Assembly (NCBI GenBank): GCA_016716005.1
Contig: JADJXE010000001.1
Coordinates: 3,299,001 to 3,363,000, forward strand
Direction: 5' to 3'
Length of the DNA stretch: 64,000 bases
Origin: Acidimicrobiales bacterium
GTDB lineage: Bacteria > Actinomycetota > Acidimicrobiia > Acidimicrobiales > JADJXE01
A program made the translations under genes and the position numbers. The notes under the pieces were generated by a model. That model did not search any database and had not been told where the DNA came from. It saw nothing but the letters and a program-made list of their open reading frames with translations. Below, one piece after another: positions 52,826 to 60,851 of the stretch; position 1 is the first letter of the stretch; every line of letters starts with the position of its first letter.

Positions 52826-53047
52826 TCAGGAGCCGATCCGCCCGATCTGGTCGCGCGTGTTGCTCTCGGCGTCGCCCCAGATCGCCTTGAAGCCGACCCA
52901 CATGAGCGCGCCCAGGAAGGCCATGATGAGCACGGCGATGGCCGCCGAGATCACGCCCTCCCCGGACTCGTCGCGCACGATCCGATCGCGAGCGATGGTG
53001 CGCCACACGACCAGCGCAGTGGCCGTTCGCAGCAGGTGATCCTGCAT
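52826..53047 (-). CDS. Flp-type pilin-like small membrane protein
   Basis: The 73-residue protein starts at ATG 53047 with GAGGAG five nt upstream. After a charged stretch (TIARDRIVRDES) comes GEGVISAAIAVLIMAFLGALMWVGFKAIW, a typical Flp-like hydrophobic core, and a short C-terminus. The Gly/Glu next to the core fits a class III prepilin cleavage site, though a canonical Gly-X4-Glu-Tyr is not present. It is the likely main pilin. It lies between TadC and TadE-like genes. Confidence 0.75.
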   Translation of the reverse strand: MQDHLLRTATALVVWRTIARDRIVRDESGEGVISAAIAVLIMAFLGALMWVGFKAIWGDAESNTRDQIGRIGS

Positions 53048-53063
53048 GGTTCTCCTCATTTCC

Positions 53064-53975
53064 TCAGGAGGCGGTGAAGAGGCGCATGGCCTCGATGAAG
53101 GGGACGGCGAGGAAGATCACCCCGGGCACGAGCGTCGCCACCGTGACCGGCACCCACACCTCCTGGGAGCGCCGCTCCATCACCTCGACGAGGTCGCGCT
53201 GGGCCTCGCGGCGGGTGGAGCGGGCCTCGTCGGCGATCAGGCGGCCGAGGTCGCTGGCCTCGCGGTCGAGGGAGAGCACGGCCACCAGCCGGTGGACGGC
53301 GTCGACGTCGGTGAGCCGTGCCCACTCGCGGAGGGCCTGCACCTCGCCGACGCCCTGGCGGATCCGCGCCGTGACCCGGGTCAGGTCGGCCGCGCACGCG
53401 CCGTGGCCGCGCTGGGCGAGGCGGTTGAGCGCGGCACCGAGCGAGTAGCCGGCCGAGAGCAGCATCCCGAGCTGCTCGGCGACCACGGGGAGCTCGAGGA
53501 ACAGCCGGCGCTGCCAGCGGGCCGATGCCGAAGCGAGGCGATGCTCGACGACCAGGAAGGCGAGGAGCGGAGCCCCGACGAGCAGGAGGAGGGCCACGGC
53601 CGGAGGGGGCGAGGTGACGAGGGCGGTGGTGGCTCCTGCGCACATGGCCGCCACGGCCCCACCGAGCTGGCGCAGCCGGAAGGCCGTGGGGTCGAGTGGC
53701 GCGTGGACCCGCTCGAGGCGGGTGGCCAGGTCTTCGTGCACGCCGAGCGCCCGGGCGAGACGCTCGCCGATCGAGCGAGCGCCCGGGCCGAGGGTCTCGC
53801 GGAGCGTCTCGATCGGGGTGCGGCCCGCCCCGCTGCCGGCGGCGGTGCCCCGTGCCGCGCCGAAGGGCGCAAGGCGGTCACGCAGCCCGGCTCGGAGCAG
53901 TCGGCGGGCGTCGCCGAGCAGCAGCGTCGAGCCGAGCCACAGCAGGAGCGCCGAGGTGACGAGCATGCGGCTCAC
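53064..53975 (-). CDS. tadC: TadC-like type II/IV secretion platform protein
   Basis: The 303-residue inner-membrane protein belongs to the type II secretion F family. It has an N-terminal helix (LVTSALLLWLGSTLLL), a central helix pair (AVAAMCAGATTALV; PPAVALLLLVGAPLLAFLVVE), a cytoplasmic part with ELPVVAEQLGMLLSAGYSLGAALNRLA, and a final helix pair VPVTVATLVPGVIFLAVPF. It starts at GTG 53975 in a GTGA overlap with TadB. With TadB it forms the platform beneath the TadA ATPase. Confidence 0.85.
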   Translation of the reverse strand: MSRMLVTSALLLWLGSTLLLGDARRLLRAGLRDRLAPFGAARGTAAGSGAGRTPIETLRETLGPGARSIGERLARALGVHEDLATRLERVHAPLDPTAFRLRQLGGAVAAMCAGATTALVTSPPPAVALLLLVGAPLLAFLVVEHRLASASARWQRRLFLELPVVAEQLGMLLSAGYSLGAALNRLAQRGHGACAADLTRVTARIRQGVGEVQALREWARLTDVDAVHRLVAVLSLDREASDLGRLIADEARSTRREAQRDLVEVMERRSQEVWVPVTVATLVPGVIFLAVPFIEAMRLFTAS

Positions 53976-54832
53976 GGTCGGAACACCCGCTCGGGGGCGG
54001 GCAGGCGCAGCAGGTGGCCGGCCCAGGCCCAGCAGGCGGCGATGACGCCGATGGCGACGAGAACCGCGAGCTGGCCGGCCGGCGTGCCGTACGCGGCGCG
54101 GCCCGTGCCGACCGACAGGCCGACGACGGCCATGCCCACCGGGACGATCAGCACGAACCGCCGGGCGAAGCGCACCCCGGCCTGCTTGGCACGGGCGTCC
54201 TTGCGGCCGTGCAGCTCCTGGAGCCGGTCCTCGGCCAGGGCTTCGAGCCGCCGGTCGAGGTTCGTGCCGCCCAGCTCGTGGGCCACCAGCAGGGTCTCGC
54301 AGACGGTGTCGGCGGTGGGGTCGGCCAGCGCCTCCTTCAGCACCGTGAGGGTGCGGGAGAAGTCGGTCGACAGCAGCCACTCACGGTGCGCGGCGTCGAA
54401 CGCCGGGCGGAGCTCGAGGGGTGCCCGCCCGCCCACCTCGAACAGCGCCTGCGGGATCGAGCGCCCCGCCGAGCCGGTCAGCACCCGCATCTCCTCGAGC
54501 ATCCGAGGCCAGGACTCGTGGGCCGCGGCCGCCCGGCGGTGCCGAGCGGCGCGCGCCGCGGCGGTGGGGAGGCACGCGGCGAAGGCGCCGCCGACGACGG
54601 CCGCGATGGGGGCGGCGAAGAGGGCCAGGGTGCAGGCCGCGCCGACCACGAACAGGGTGGCGGTGGCGCCGAGCAGGCCGGCGGCCCGGCGGGGATCGAG
54701 GGCGACCCGCGGGAGGAGCGCCGCCCGGGTGCCCGCCGGGCCCGTCCCGATCCCACGCCACCCGAGGGCGGCGCCGGTGTACACGAGGAACACCCCGTAG
54801 GCGCCGATCAGGGCGAGGAGGAGCGCGGTCAC
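53972..54832 (-). CDS. tadB: TadB-like type II/IV secretion platform protein
   Basis: The 286-residue membrane protein has an N-terminal helix (LLLALIGAYGVFLVYTG), a helix pair near 60-100 (GLLGATATLFVVGAACTLALF; PIAAVVGGAFAACL), a cytoplasmic T2SS-F segment with WPRMLEEMRVLTGSAGRSIPQALFEVG and CETLLVAHELGGTNLDRRLEAL, and C-terminal helices. GTG 54832 overlaps the tadA stop in GTGA. It is the partner of TadC in the pilus platform. Confidence 0.87.
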   Translation of the reverse strand: MTALLLALIGAYGVFLVYTGAALGWRGIGTGPAGTRAALLPRVALDPRRAAGLLGATATLFVVGAACTLALFAAPIAAVVGGAFAACLPTAAARAARHRRAAAAHESWPRMLEEMRVLTGSAGRSIPQALFEVGGRAPLELRPAFDAAHREWLLSTDFSRTLTVLKEALADPTADTVCETLLVAHELGGTNLDRRLEALAEDRLQELHGRKDARAKQAGVRFARRFVLIVPVGMAVVGLSVGTGRAAYGTPAGQLAVLVAIGVIAACWAWAGHLLRLPAPERVFRP

Positions 54833-56142
54833 CGGGCCGGCTCCCCGGTGGGAGCCGGGCCGAGCAGCGACCGCAGGTCCCAGCCGGCCGAGCGCAGGGC
54901 CCGGCCGAGCCGGACGGGGACGTTCCCGGTCCAGGCCAGCGGCTCGCCGGGGCCCGGACGCACGAAGACCTCGGTGAGGGTGAACTGGGTGGCGTCGGCC
55001 CCGCCTGCCAGCTCCTCCACGGCCACGACCTCGTCGACCTCGACGCCCTGAGGCGACCGGGAGGTGTGCACGACGACATCGATGGCCTCGGTGACCAGGC
55101 TGTTGAGGGCGGCGAGGCTGATGTCGCTGCTGGTGTCGGCGAGCTGGCAGATGAACCGCAGCCGGGTGAGGGCCTGGCGGGCGGAACCGGCGTGGATCGT
55201 CGTGAAGCCCTTCACGCCGGAGGAGAGGGTGAGCAGCAGGGGGAGCGCCTCCCGATCCCGCACCTCGCCCACGATGGCGACGTCGGGCGCCATCCGGAGG
55301 AACCCGCTCACCAACCTGCGGAGGTCGACCGCCGGACGATCGGCTCGGGCGGCGCGCGTCTGCATCTGGGCCACGTTCGGGAGCGGGAGGTCGGTCTCGA
55401 ACACCTCTTCGGCCACGACGACCCGCAACGCGGGATCGAGCTCGGCTGCACAGCAGGCCAGGAGCGTGGTCTTGCCCGTGCCCGGAGCACCCGCGAACAC
55501 GATCGACGCCCGGCTCCTGACGCACGCGTGGAGGAAGGTGGCGACCTCGGGCGAGAGCGTGCCGCGACCCACCAGCTCGCCGAGGCTCCGGATCGCCACG
55601 CCGGTGAACTTGCGGATGTTGACCATGACGTGGCCGCCGCGGCTGACGTCGCCGTGCACGATGTGGAGCCGGGCCCCGCCGTCCAGCTGGGCGTCCTGGA
55701 GGCCCTCGGTGGGGTCGAGCTTGCGGTGCGCGGCCGACGCGTCGTCGAGGATCTTGGTGAGCGTGCGGACGACGTGCTCGTCGTCGTGGAAGACCTCGTC
55801 GTGGTAGCCGGAGGCGCCGCCATGGCGCTTGACGAACACGGCGTCGGGCGCGTTCACCATGATCTCCCACACGTCGGGATCGGCGAGGAGCGGCTCGAGC
55901 GGCCCGTAGCCCGCCAGGTTGCGAAAGGCCCGGTCGGCGACGGTCGGCGGGTCGGCGATGTCGAAGGGCCGCAGGCCCTGCCGGTGCTGCTCGCTCCAGG
56001 CGGCGACCTCGTCGCCGATCAGGGCACGCAGGTGGTCGAGGCCCCCCGGAGCCGCCAGGTCGAGGGCGCGGGCCTTGGCCCGCTCCTGCACGTGGCGCTC
56101 GATCTCGACCAGCGGCGAGGCGCCGACGTCGGTGGCGCTCAT
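54829..56142 (-). CDS. tadA: TadA/CpaF-type pilus assembly ATPase
   Basis: The 437-residue ATPase powers pilin polymerisation. It has a helical N-terminus, the GYGPLEPLLADPDVWEIMVNAPDAVFV start of the CpaF domain, Walker A VFAGAPGTGKTTLLACCA near residue 215, an Asp box (VVAEEVFETDLPLPNVAQM), Walker B-like MAPDVAIVGEVRDREALPLL and a His box GFTTIHAGSARQALTRL. The motif set is complete. ATG 56142 overlaps the TadZ stop (ATGA). The gene order cpaB-tadZ-tadA-tadB-tadC is that of Flp pilus loci. Confidence 0.95.
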   Translation of the reverse strand: MSATDVGASPLVEIERHVQERAKARALDLAAPGGLDHLRALIGDEVAAWSEQHRQGLRPFDIADPPTVADRAFRNLAGYGPLEPLLADPDVWEIMVNAPDAVFVKRHGGASGYHDEVFHDDEHVVRTLTKILDDASAAHRKLDPTEGLQDAQLDGGARLHIVHGDVSRGGHVMVNIRKFTGVAIRSLGELVGRGTLSPEVATFLHACVRSRASIVFAGAPGTGKTTLLACCAAELDPALRVVVAEEVFETDLPLPNVAQMQTRAARADRPAVDLRRLVSGFLRMAPDVAIVGEVRDREALPLLLTLSSGVKGFTTIHAGSARQALTRLRFICQLADTSSDISLAALNSLVTEAIDVVVHTSRSPQGVEVDEVVAVEELAGGADATQFTLTEVFVRPGPGEPLAWTGNVPVRLGRALRSAGWDLRSLLGPAPTGEPAR

Positions 56143-57443
56143 CGCCCACCCGCCCCGAGGCCCGTCAGGGCGCCCAGGCTGCCCGGGGCCACGGGCACCG
56201 GTGCCGGCACGGTGGCCGGCCCGACACGGTCGAGCAGCGCCACGACGGCCCCGGCGAGCGTGTCGGGCAGCGGAGCCGGGAGGGGGCCGCCGGCGCGATG
56301 GGCGTCTTCGACGCGGCGGCGCCATGGCAGGAAGGCGCACCCGGGGAGCCGCTGGCCGCCGGGCAGCGCGGGTCCGCACAGATCGGCGACGGCCCTGGCG
56401 ATCCGTGCCCGCTCGCGGGGGTTCCGCGGGGCGAGGTTGACCACCGGGAGGATCCGCCCGGGCTCGATGCCGTGGCCGGCCAGCTCGGTCACCACCCGCG
56501 CGATCCCGTGGACGCCGGCGAGCGTGGGGGTGCCGACCGCCAGGACGGCGTCGGCGAGAGGCAGCGTGGTGCGGGCCAGGACGTTGCGCTCCTCGACCTC
56601 GACCGACCCCACCTCGTCCTGGCCCTCGAGGTCGGCGTCGACGTCGGCCACCACCGTGCGGTACGCGCGGGCCAGGCCCAGGATCGCGGCCTCGACGGCG
56701 CCGGGCCGCAGCACCGTCCAGTCGCGGTGGCGTCGGAGCCCGAGCAGCAGGTGGTACCCGCGGTCGTCGACCGTGAAGACGAACGAGCGGATCTCGTCGG
56801 TGGAGCGGGGACCGCCGCGGTGGGCGGCGACCAGCTCGGGCAGCCCGGGCACCAGGTCGACGGCGTCGTGGAGCATGGCCTGCGCGCCGGGAAGGCAGAG
56901 GTCGGCGAGCAGCACCCCGCCGTTGCCGCCCGGCCGGGCCGCCAGGCCCTGCGCAGCCGCGGCCGCGACGGTCGACGCACCCGAGCCGCCCGGACCCGTC
57001 ACCGCCACCAGGTGGCCCCGCCACCCTGCCTCGAGGCGGGGCTGGGCGCCCGGGGGATCGAGGTCGTGCCGGCCGATGCGGCGTGCGTGCTGGCGCAGGG
57101 CGGCCACCAGCTCGCCGCGGCCGAAGCCGGGCGGCAGCACGGCCGCCGCGCCGAGGGCCGGCCAGTCGCGGTGCGCGGCCGGATCGGCCACGACCAGCAC
57201 GGCGACACCCGCGCCGGTCGCCGCCCGCACCAGATCTCGGTCGACCGCGGGGAGACCGCCGTCGACCAGGGCCGCCGACCACGGCCGTCCGCTGGCCACG
57301 CGCGCCCGGAGCTCGTCGGGTGACAGGCACTTGACGAACTCGGCCGGGACGGCGCCCGACGTGGCCAGGTGGGCGACCTCGCGGAACCACGGTGCCCGAG
57401 GCCGGGCCAGCCCGAGCAGGACCCAGCGGTCGGCGGTGGTCAC
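56139..57443 (-). CDS. tadZ: TadZ/CpaE-like pilus localisation ATPase (Ssd-type)
   Basis: The 434-residue protein has an N-terminal receiver-like domain without an obvious phospho-Asp site, then a MinD/ParA-like domain. The P-loop reads VTGPGGSGASTVAAAAAQ: the signature Lys of Walker A' is replaced, as in actinobacterial septum-site-determining (Ssd) proteins. VLLADLCLPGAQAMLHDAVDLVPGL and later VVADVDADLEG follow. TadZ positions the pilus at the pole or septum. GTG 57443 overlaps the cpaB stop. ATP hydrolysis is doubtful. Confidence 0.82.
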   Translation of the reverse strand: MTTADRWVLLGLARPRAPWFREVAHLATSGAVPAEFVKCLSPDELRARVASGRPWSAALVDGGLPAVDRDLVRAATGAGVAVLVVADPAAHRDWPALGAAAVLPPGFGRGELVAALRQHARRIGRHDLDPPGAQPRLEAGWRGHLVAVTGPGGSGASTVAAAAAQGLAARPGGNGGVLLADLCLPGAQAMLHDAVDLVPGLPELVAAHRGGPRSTDEIRSFVFTVDDRGYHLLLGLRRHRDWTVLRPGAVEAAILGLARAYRTVVADVDADLEGQDEVGSVEVEERNVLARTTLPLADAVLAVGTPTLAGVHGIARVVTELAGHGIEPGRILPVVNLAPRNPRERARIARAVADLCGPALPGGQRLPGCAFLPWRRRVEDAHRAGGPLPAPLPDTLAGAVVALLDRVGPATVPAPVPVAPGSLGALTGLGAGGR

Positions 57444-58234
57444 GGGGCCGACCCGGCGGCCGGGTTCGGATCGGGCCGGTAGCTGGGGGTCGCGCGATCG
57501 CCGGCGGGGGCGGCGGTGGCCCGCAGCAGGGTGACCTCGCCCGCACGGGCGGCGTGGGCGACGGCGACGCCGTCGGCGGCCGCCGGCAGCGCCAGGGTGA
57601 CCGTCGAGCCCGCACCGCCGAGCGAGCCGTCGAGCGAGTCGACGCCGACGACCAGCGCCCGCTCCACGACCGTGAGGCTGTACGCGCCGTCGCCGGTCCC
57701 GTAGGTGGCGACGACGGCGACGCGGTCGCCCGGCGCCAGCCGGCCGTCGACGGCGCGGTCGCCGTCGAGGGCGAGCGACAGCTCGTAGCTGCCGGGTGCG
57801 GCGCCGGCCACGACGCTGCTGGCCTGGACGAGGTCGCCGGCCGCGAGCGGCGCCACCGTCACGGCGCCCTCCAGGGCGGCCGTGTCGGCGAACACCCGGC
57901 CGTCGAAGCCGCGCGGGAGGTCGAGGCGGGCCGTCACCAGGTCGCTGGCTCGCAGCAGGGTGCCGGGCGGCAGCGAGCGGGCCGCGACCACGTACGGCTG
58001 CCCGGGCGTGCCCCGCCCGCCCGCAGCCAGGAAGATGCCGACCGCCGACACCGCGACCAGCAGCCCCCCGAGCACGGCGCGGCCGCTGGGCCGGCGGCGG
58101 CGCCGACCGAGGGTGCGGGCGGCCCGGGCGGGGTCGGCCGACACGTCGCCGCCTCTCCCGGCCGCAGCGCCGCCTGCGCCGCCCGAGCCGGGCGCGCGCC
58201 ACGCTCCGAGGTCGGCCACCGCGGTCCCGCCCAT
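57440..58234 (-). CDS. cpaB: CpaB/RcpC-like SAF-domain pilus assembly protein
   Basis: The 264-residue protein starts at ATG 58234 behind GGGAGGGAG. A basic N-terminal region precedes a membrane helix (AVLGGLLVAVSAVGIFLAAGG) at about 53-73. A SAF domain follows with VVAARSLPPGTLLRASDLVTARLDLP and TVAPLAAGDLVQASSV. The end has DRVAVVATYGTGDGAY. In Gram-negative bacteria CpaB works with the secretin; here no secretin is present, as expected for a monoderm. It is the first gene of the pilus operon, divergent from the HTH gene. Confidence 0.85.
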   Translation of the reverse strand: MGGTAVADLGAWRAPGSGGAGGAAAGRGGDVSADPARAARTLGRRRRRPSGRAVLGGLLVAVSAVGIFLAAGGRGTPGQPYVVAARSLPPGTLLRASDLVTARLDLPRGFDGRVFADTAALEGAVTVAPLAAGDLVQASSVVAGAAPGSYELSLALDGDRAVDGRLAPGDRVAVVATYGTGDGAYSLTVVERALVVGVDSLDGSLGGAGSTVTLALPAAADGVAVAHAARAGEVTLLRATAAPAGDRATPSYRPDPNPAAGSAP

Positions 58235-58285
58235 CGCGTGCTCCCTCCCCGTCCTCCGGCCCCGCTGATCGGCCGGCAGGCTCGA

Positions 58286-58317
58286 CCAACATCGTCATGA
58301 CATGACGCAACACCAAA
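58286..58317 (-). promoter_or_regulatory. tad operon promoter with a perfect 15-bp palindrome between -35 and -10
   Basis: CGTCATG-A-CATGACG (58293-58307) is a perfect palindrome around a central A. On the minus strand it sits between TTGGTG and GATGTT, 17 nt apart, a plausible sigma-70-type promoter for the pilus operon. A regulator bound here would block RNA polymerase. The divergent HTH gene is the first candidate. Confidence 0.6.
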
Positions 58318-58353
58318 GATATCGAGATCAGCGGACGGGCACCAGTCGGGATC

Positions 58354-58369
58354 TACACTCGCCGCCGTG
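58354..58369 (+). promoter_or_regulatory. Leaderless promoter of the HTH gene: TACACT, 7 nt before GTG
   Basis: TACACT (58354-58359) is followed by 7 nt and GTG 58367. No ribosome-binding site intervenes. The box lies 47 bp from the palindrome of the tad promoter. Confidence 0.65.
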
Positions 58370-58618
58370 CGCGAGGAGGACGACATCCGCTGGCTGAGCA
58401 CGGCCGACGCGGCCCGGCGGCTGGGCATCACGTCGCGGACGCTCTACCGCTTCATCGACGACGGGGGTCTGCCGGCCTACCGATTCGGGCGGGTGATCCG
58501 CCTGCAGCAGGCCGACGTCGACGAGTTCATCGAGCGATGCCGGATCGAGCCCGGCACCCTCGAGCACCTCTACCCCGACTCGAGCAGCACCTCGTCCAGC
58601 GAGTCCAGCGACACGTAG
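58367..58618 (+). CDS. Small excisionase/MerR-like helix-turn-helix protein
   Basis: The 83-residue protein has an excisionase-type HTH: WLSTADAARRLGITSRTLYRFIDDGGLPAYRFGRVIRLQQADVDEFIE. The first helix pair and the wing with YRFGRVIRL are typical. The C-terminal tail is Ser/Thr-rich ([12 protein letters not shown]), encoded opposite the next gene, which it overlaps by 49 bp. It is divergent from the Tad/Flp operon, and a 15-bp palindrome lies between them. Control of the pilus genes is the simplest guess. No phage integrase is near, so a true excisionase is unlikely. Confidence 0.78.
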   Translation: MREEDDIRWLSTADAARRLGITSRTLYRFIDDGGLPAYRFGRVIRLQQADVDEFIERCRIEPGTLEHLYPDSSSTSSSESSDT

Positions 58619-59142
58619 GCCACGCCGCCTCCGTCGAGGCCGAGGGTCAGCACGTCACGGCCCACGGCGAGCAGCTCGCCGGCGCTGGCCTCGGCCGCGC
58701 CGGCTCGCACCACCAGGCGCGGCCGCTCGCCCACCCGGGCCGCGAGGAGGTCGGCCAGGCGGGGCCCGCCCGCTCGGTCACCGGCCGCGGCGCCGGTGGG
58801 TCCGGACGCATCGGGCGGTCCCGCCGGGCGCACCCAGGCCACCGAGCGCAGCGCCACCAGCACCAGGGCCCCGGGCGTCGTGCGCACGGCCAGCACGTCG
58901 GCGCCGACGGTGGTGAGGTGGCCGGCGTGCACGCGGCCGGTCACGGTGGCCAGCGCCACCCGCACGTCCCGCTCGGCCAGGTCGAGCAGGGTGCCGGCCA
59001 GGGTCGCCTCCTCCTCGGCCAGCCGGCGCATCCAGTGCCGCTCGACCCGGGCGGCCCGGGCCTCGTCGACGGCGGCGTCGGCGGCCCACAGCTCGAACCC
59101 GCCCGCCCCGCCGTCGCCCGCCGAGCCCGCGCCCGCGCCCAC
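58570..59142 (-). CDS. Conserved hypothetical protein with LSm-like beta repeats
   Basis: The 190-residue protein has an N-terminal acidic helix region ([35 protein letters not shown]), then two similar beta-rich stretches: [23 protein letters not shown] and [38 protein letters not shown]. The pattern (G-x-hydrophobic, then G-x-D-hydrophobic, then a YV strand) recalls LSm-like folds, which is a weak inference. GTG 59142 follows TAGCCT by 6 nt. The 3' end overlaps the HTH gene by 49 bp. Function unknown. Confidence 0.68.
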   Translation of the reverse strand: MGAGAGSAGDGGAGGFELWAADAAVDEARAARVERHWMRRLAEEEATLAGTLLDLAERDVRVALATVTGRVHAGHLTTVGADVLAVRTTPGALVLVALRSVAWVRPAGPPDASGPTGAAAGDRAGGPRLADLLAARVGERPRLVVRAGAAEASAGELLAVGRDVLTLGLDGGGVAYVSLDSLDEVLLESG

Positions 59143-59154
59143 GCCCGGAGGCTA
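59140..59154 (-). promoter_or_regulatory. Leaderless promoter of the LSm-like gene: TAGCCT, 6 nt before GTG
   Basis: On the minus strand TAGCCT (59154-59149) precedes GTG 59142 by 6 nt. It faces the phoH promoter on the other strand. Confidence 0.6.
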
Positions 59155-59200
59155 CGACGCCGCCGGCCGGGGTGTTCCAGCCTCATGGCCCGGCGGGCGG

Positions 59201-59206
59201 TAGCGT
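59201..59206 (+). promoter_or_regulatory. Candidate -10 TAGCGT of the phoH operon
   Basis: TAGCGT (59201-59206) gives a leader of about 60 nt to TTG 59275. An in-frame TGA at 59251-59253 rules out an earlier start for PhoH. Confidence 0.45.
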
Positions 59207-59274
59207 GGAGGGCACGACGTGCGGTCAGCGCCGTCCCGACCCCCCCGGGCTGAGCCCGCACCGAGCACCCTGCC

Positions 59275-60218
<944 letters not shown>

Positions 60219-60222
<4 letters not shown>

Positions 60223-60851
60223 CCCCTCCACAGCCCCCGCCCGAGCCGCCCGACCCCACCGACCCGTTCGCCGAGCCGGTGCGTGGGCCGTCGCTCCACC
60301 GGCAGCGCCGCATCGGCCCCGAGGGCGAGGTCACCGTGTTCGCCGCCGACGAGCAGGCGGCCGTGCCCGTCGACGCCGGCCGCTGGGCCGCCCTCGCCGA
60401 GCAGGTGCTCGTGGCCGAGGGCGTGCGGGGCGAGGCCGAGCTGTCGCTGCTGTTCGTCGACGAGGAGGCCATGGCCGACCTCAACGGGCGCTTCCTCCAC
60501 GCCCGCGGCCCCACCGATGTGCTCGCCTTCCCGATCGACGCCGACGACGCCGACGTGTGGCAGGGGTCGGACCCCACCCTCACCGGCCCCGACCGCGACC
60601 CGCCCGACCCGTCGGACGCGCCGATGCTGCTGGGCGACGTGGTCGTGTGCCCGGCGGTGGCCGCCCGCAACGCGCCCGAGCACGCCGGCACCCTCGACGA
60701 CGAGCTGGCCCTGCTGGTGGTGCACGGCGTGCTGCACGTGCTCGGCCACGACCACGCCGAGCCGGCCGCCCGGGCCGCCATGTGGGCACGGGAGCGCGAG
60801 CTGATCGAGCGGTTCCACGGCCGGCCGGGGAGGGACCCGTGGCAGGCCTGA
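60219..60851 (+). CDS. ybeY: rRNA maturation endoribonuclease YbeY
   Basis: YbeY is a zinc-dependent RNase needed for 16S rRNA 3' maturation and ribosome quality control. The 210-residue protein has the diagnostic HGVLHVLGHDHAE metal site near the C-terminus and the ADLNGRFLHARGPTDVLAFPID motif. It has an extra Pro-rich N-terminus of about 30 residues and an Asp-rich insert in the middle. ATG 60219 overlaps phoH (ATGA), and the CNNM/CBS gene begins inside its last codons. Confidence 0.95.

Noticed and set aside
58367..58618. Excisionase and hence a mobile element or attachment site
   Set aside because: No integrase, tRNA-end duplication or composition change is present; the HTH more likely regulates the divergent pilus operon.
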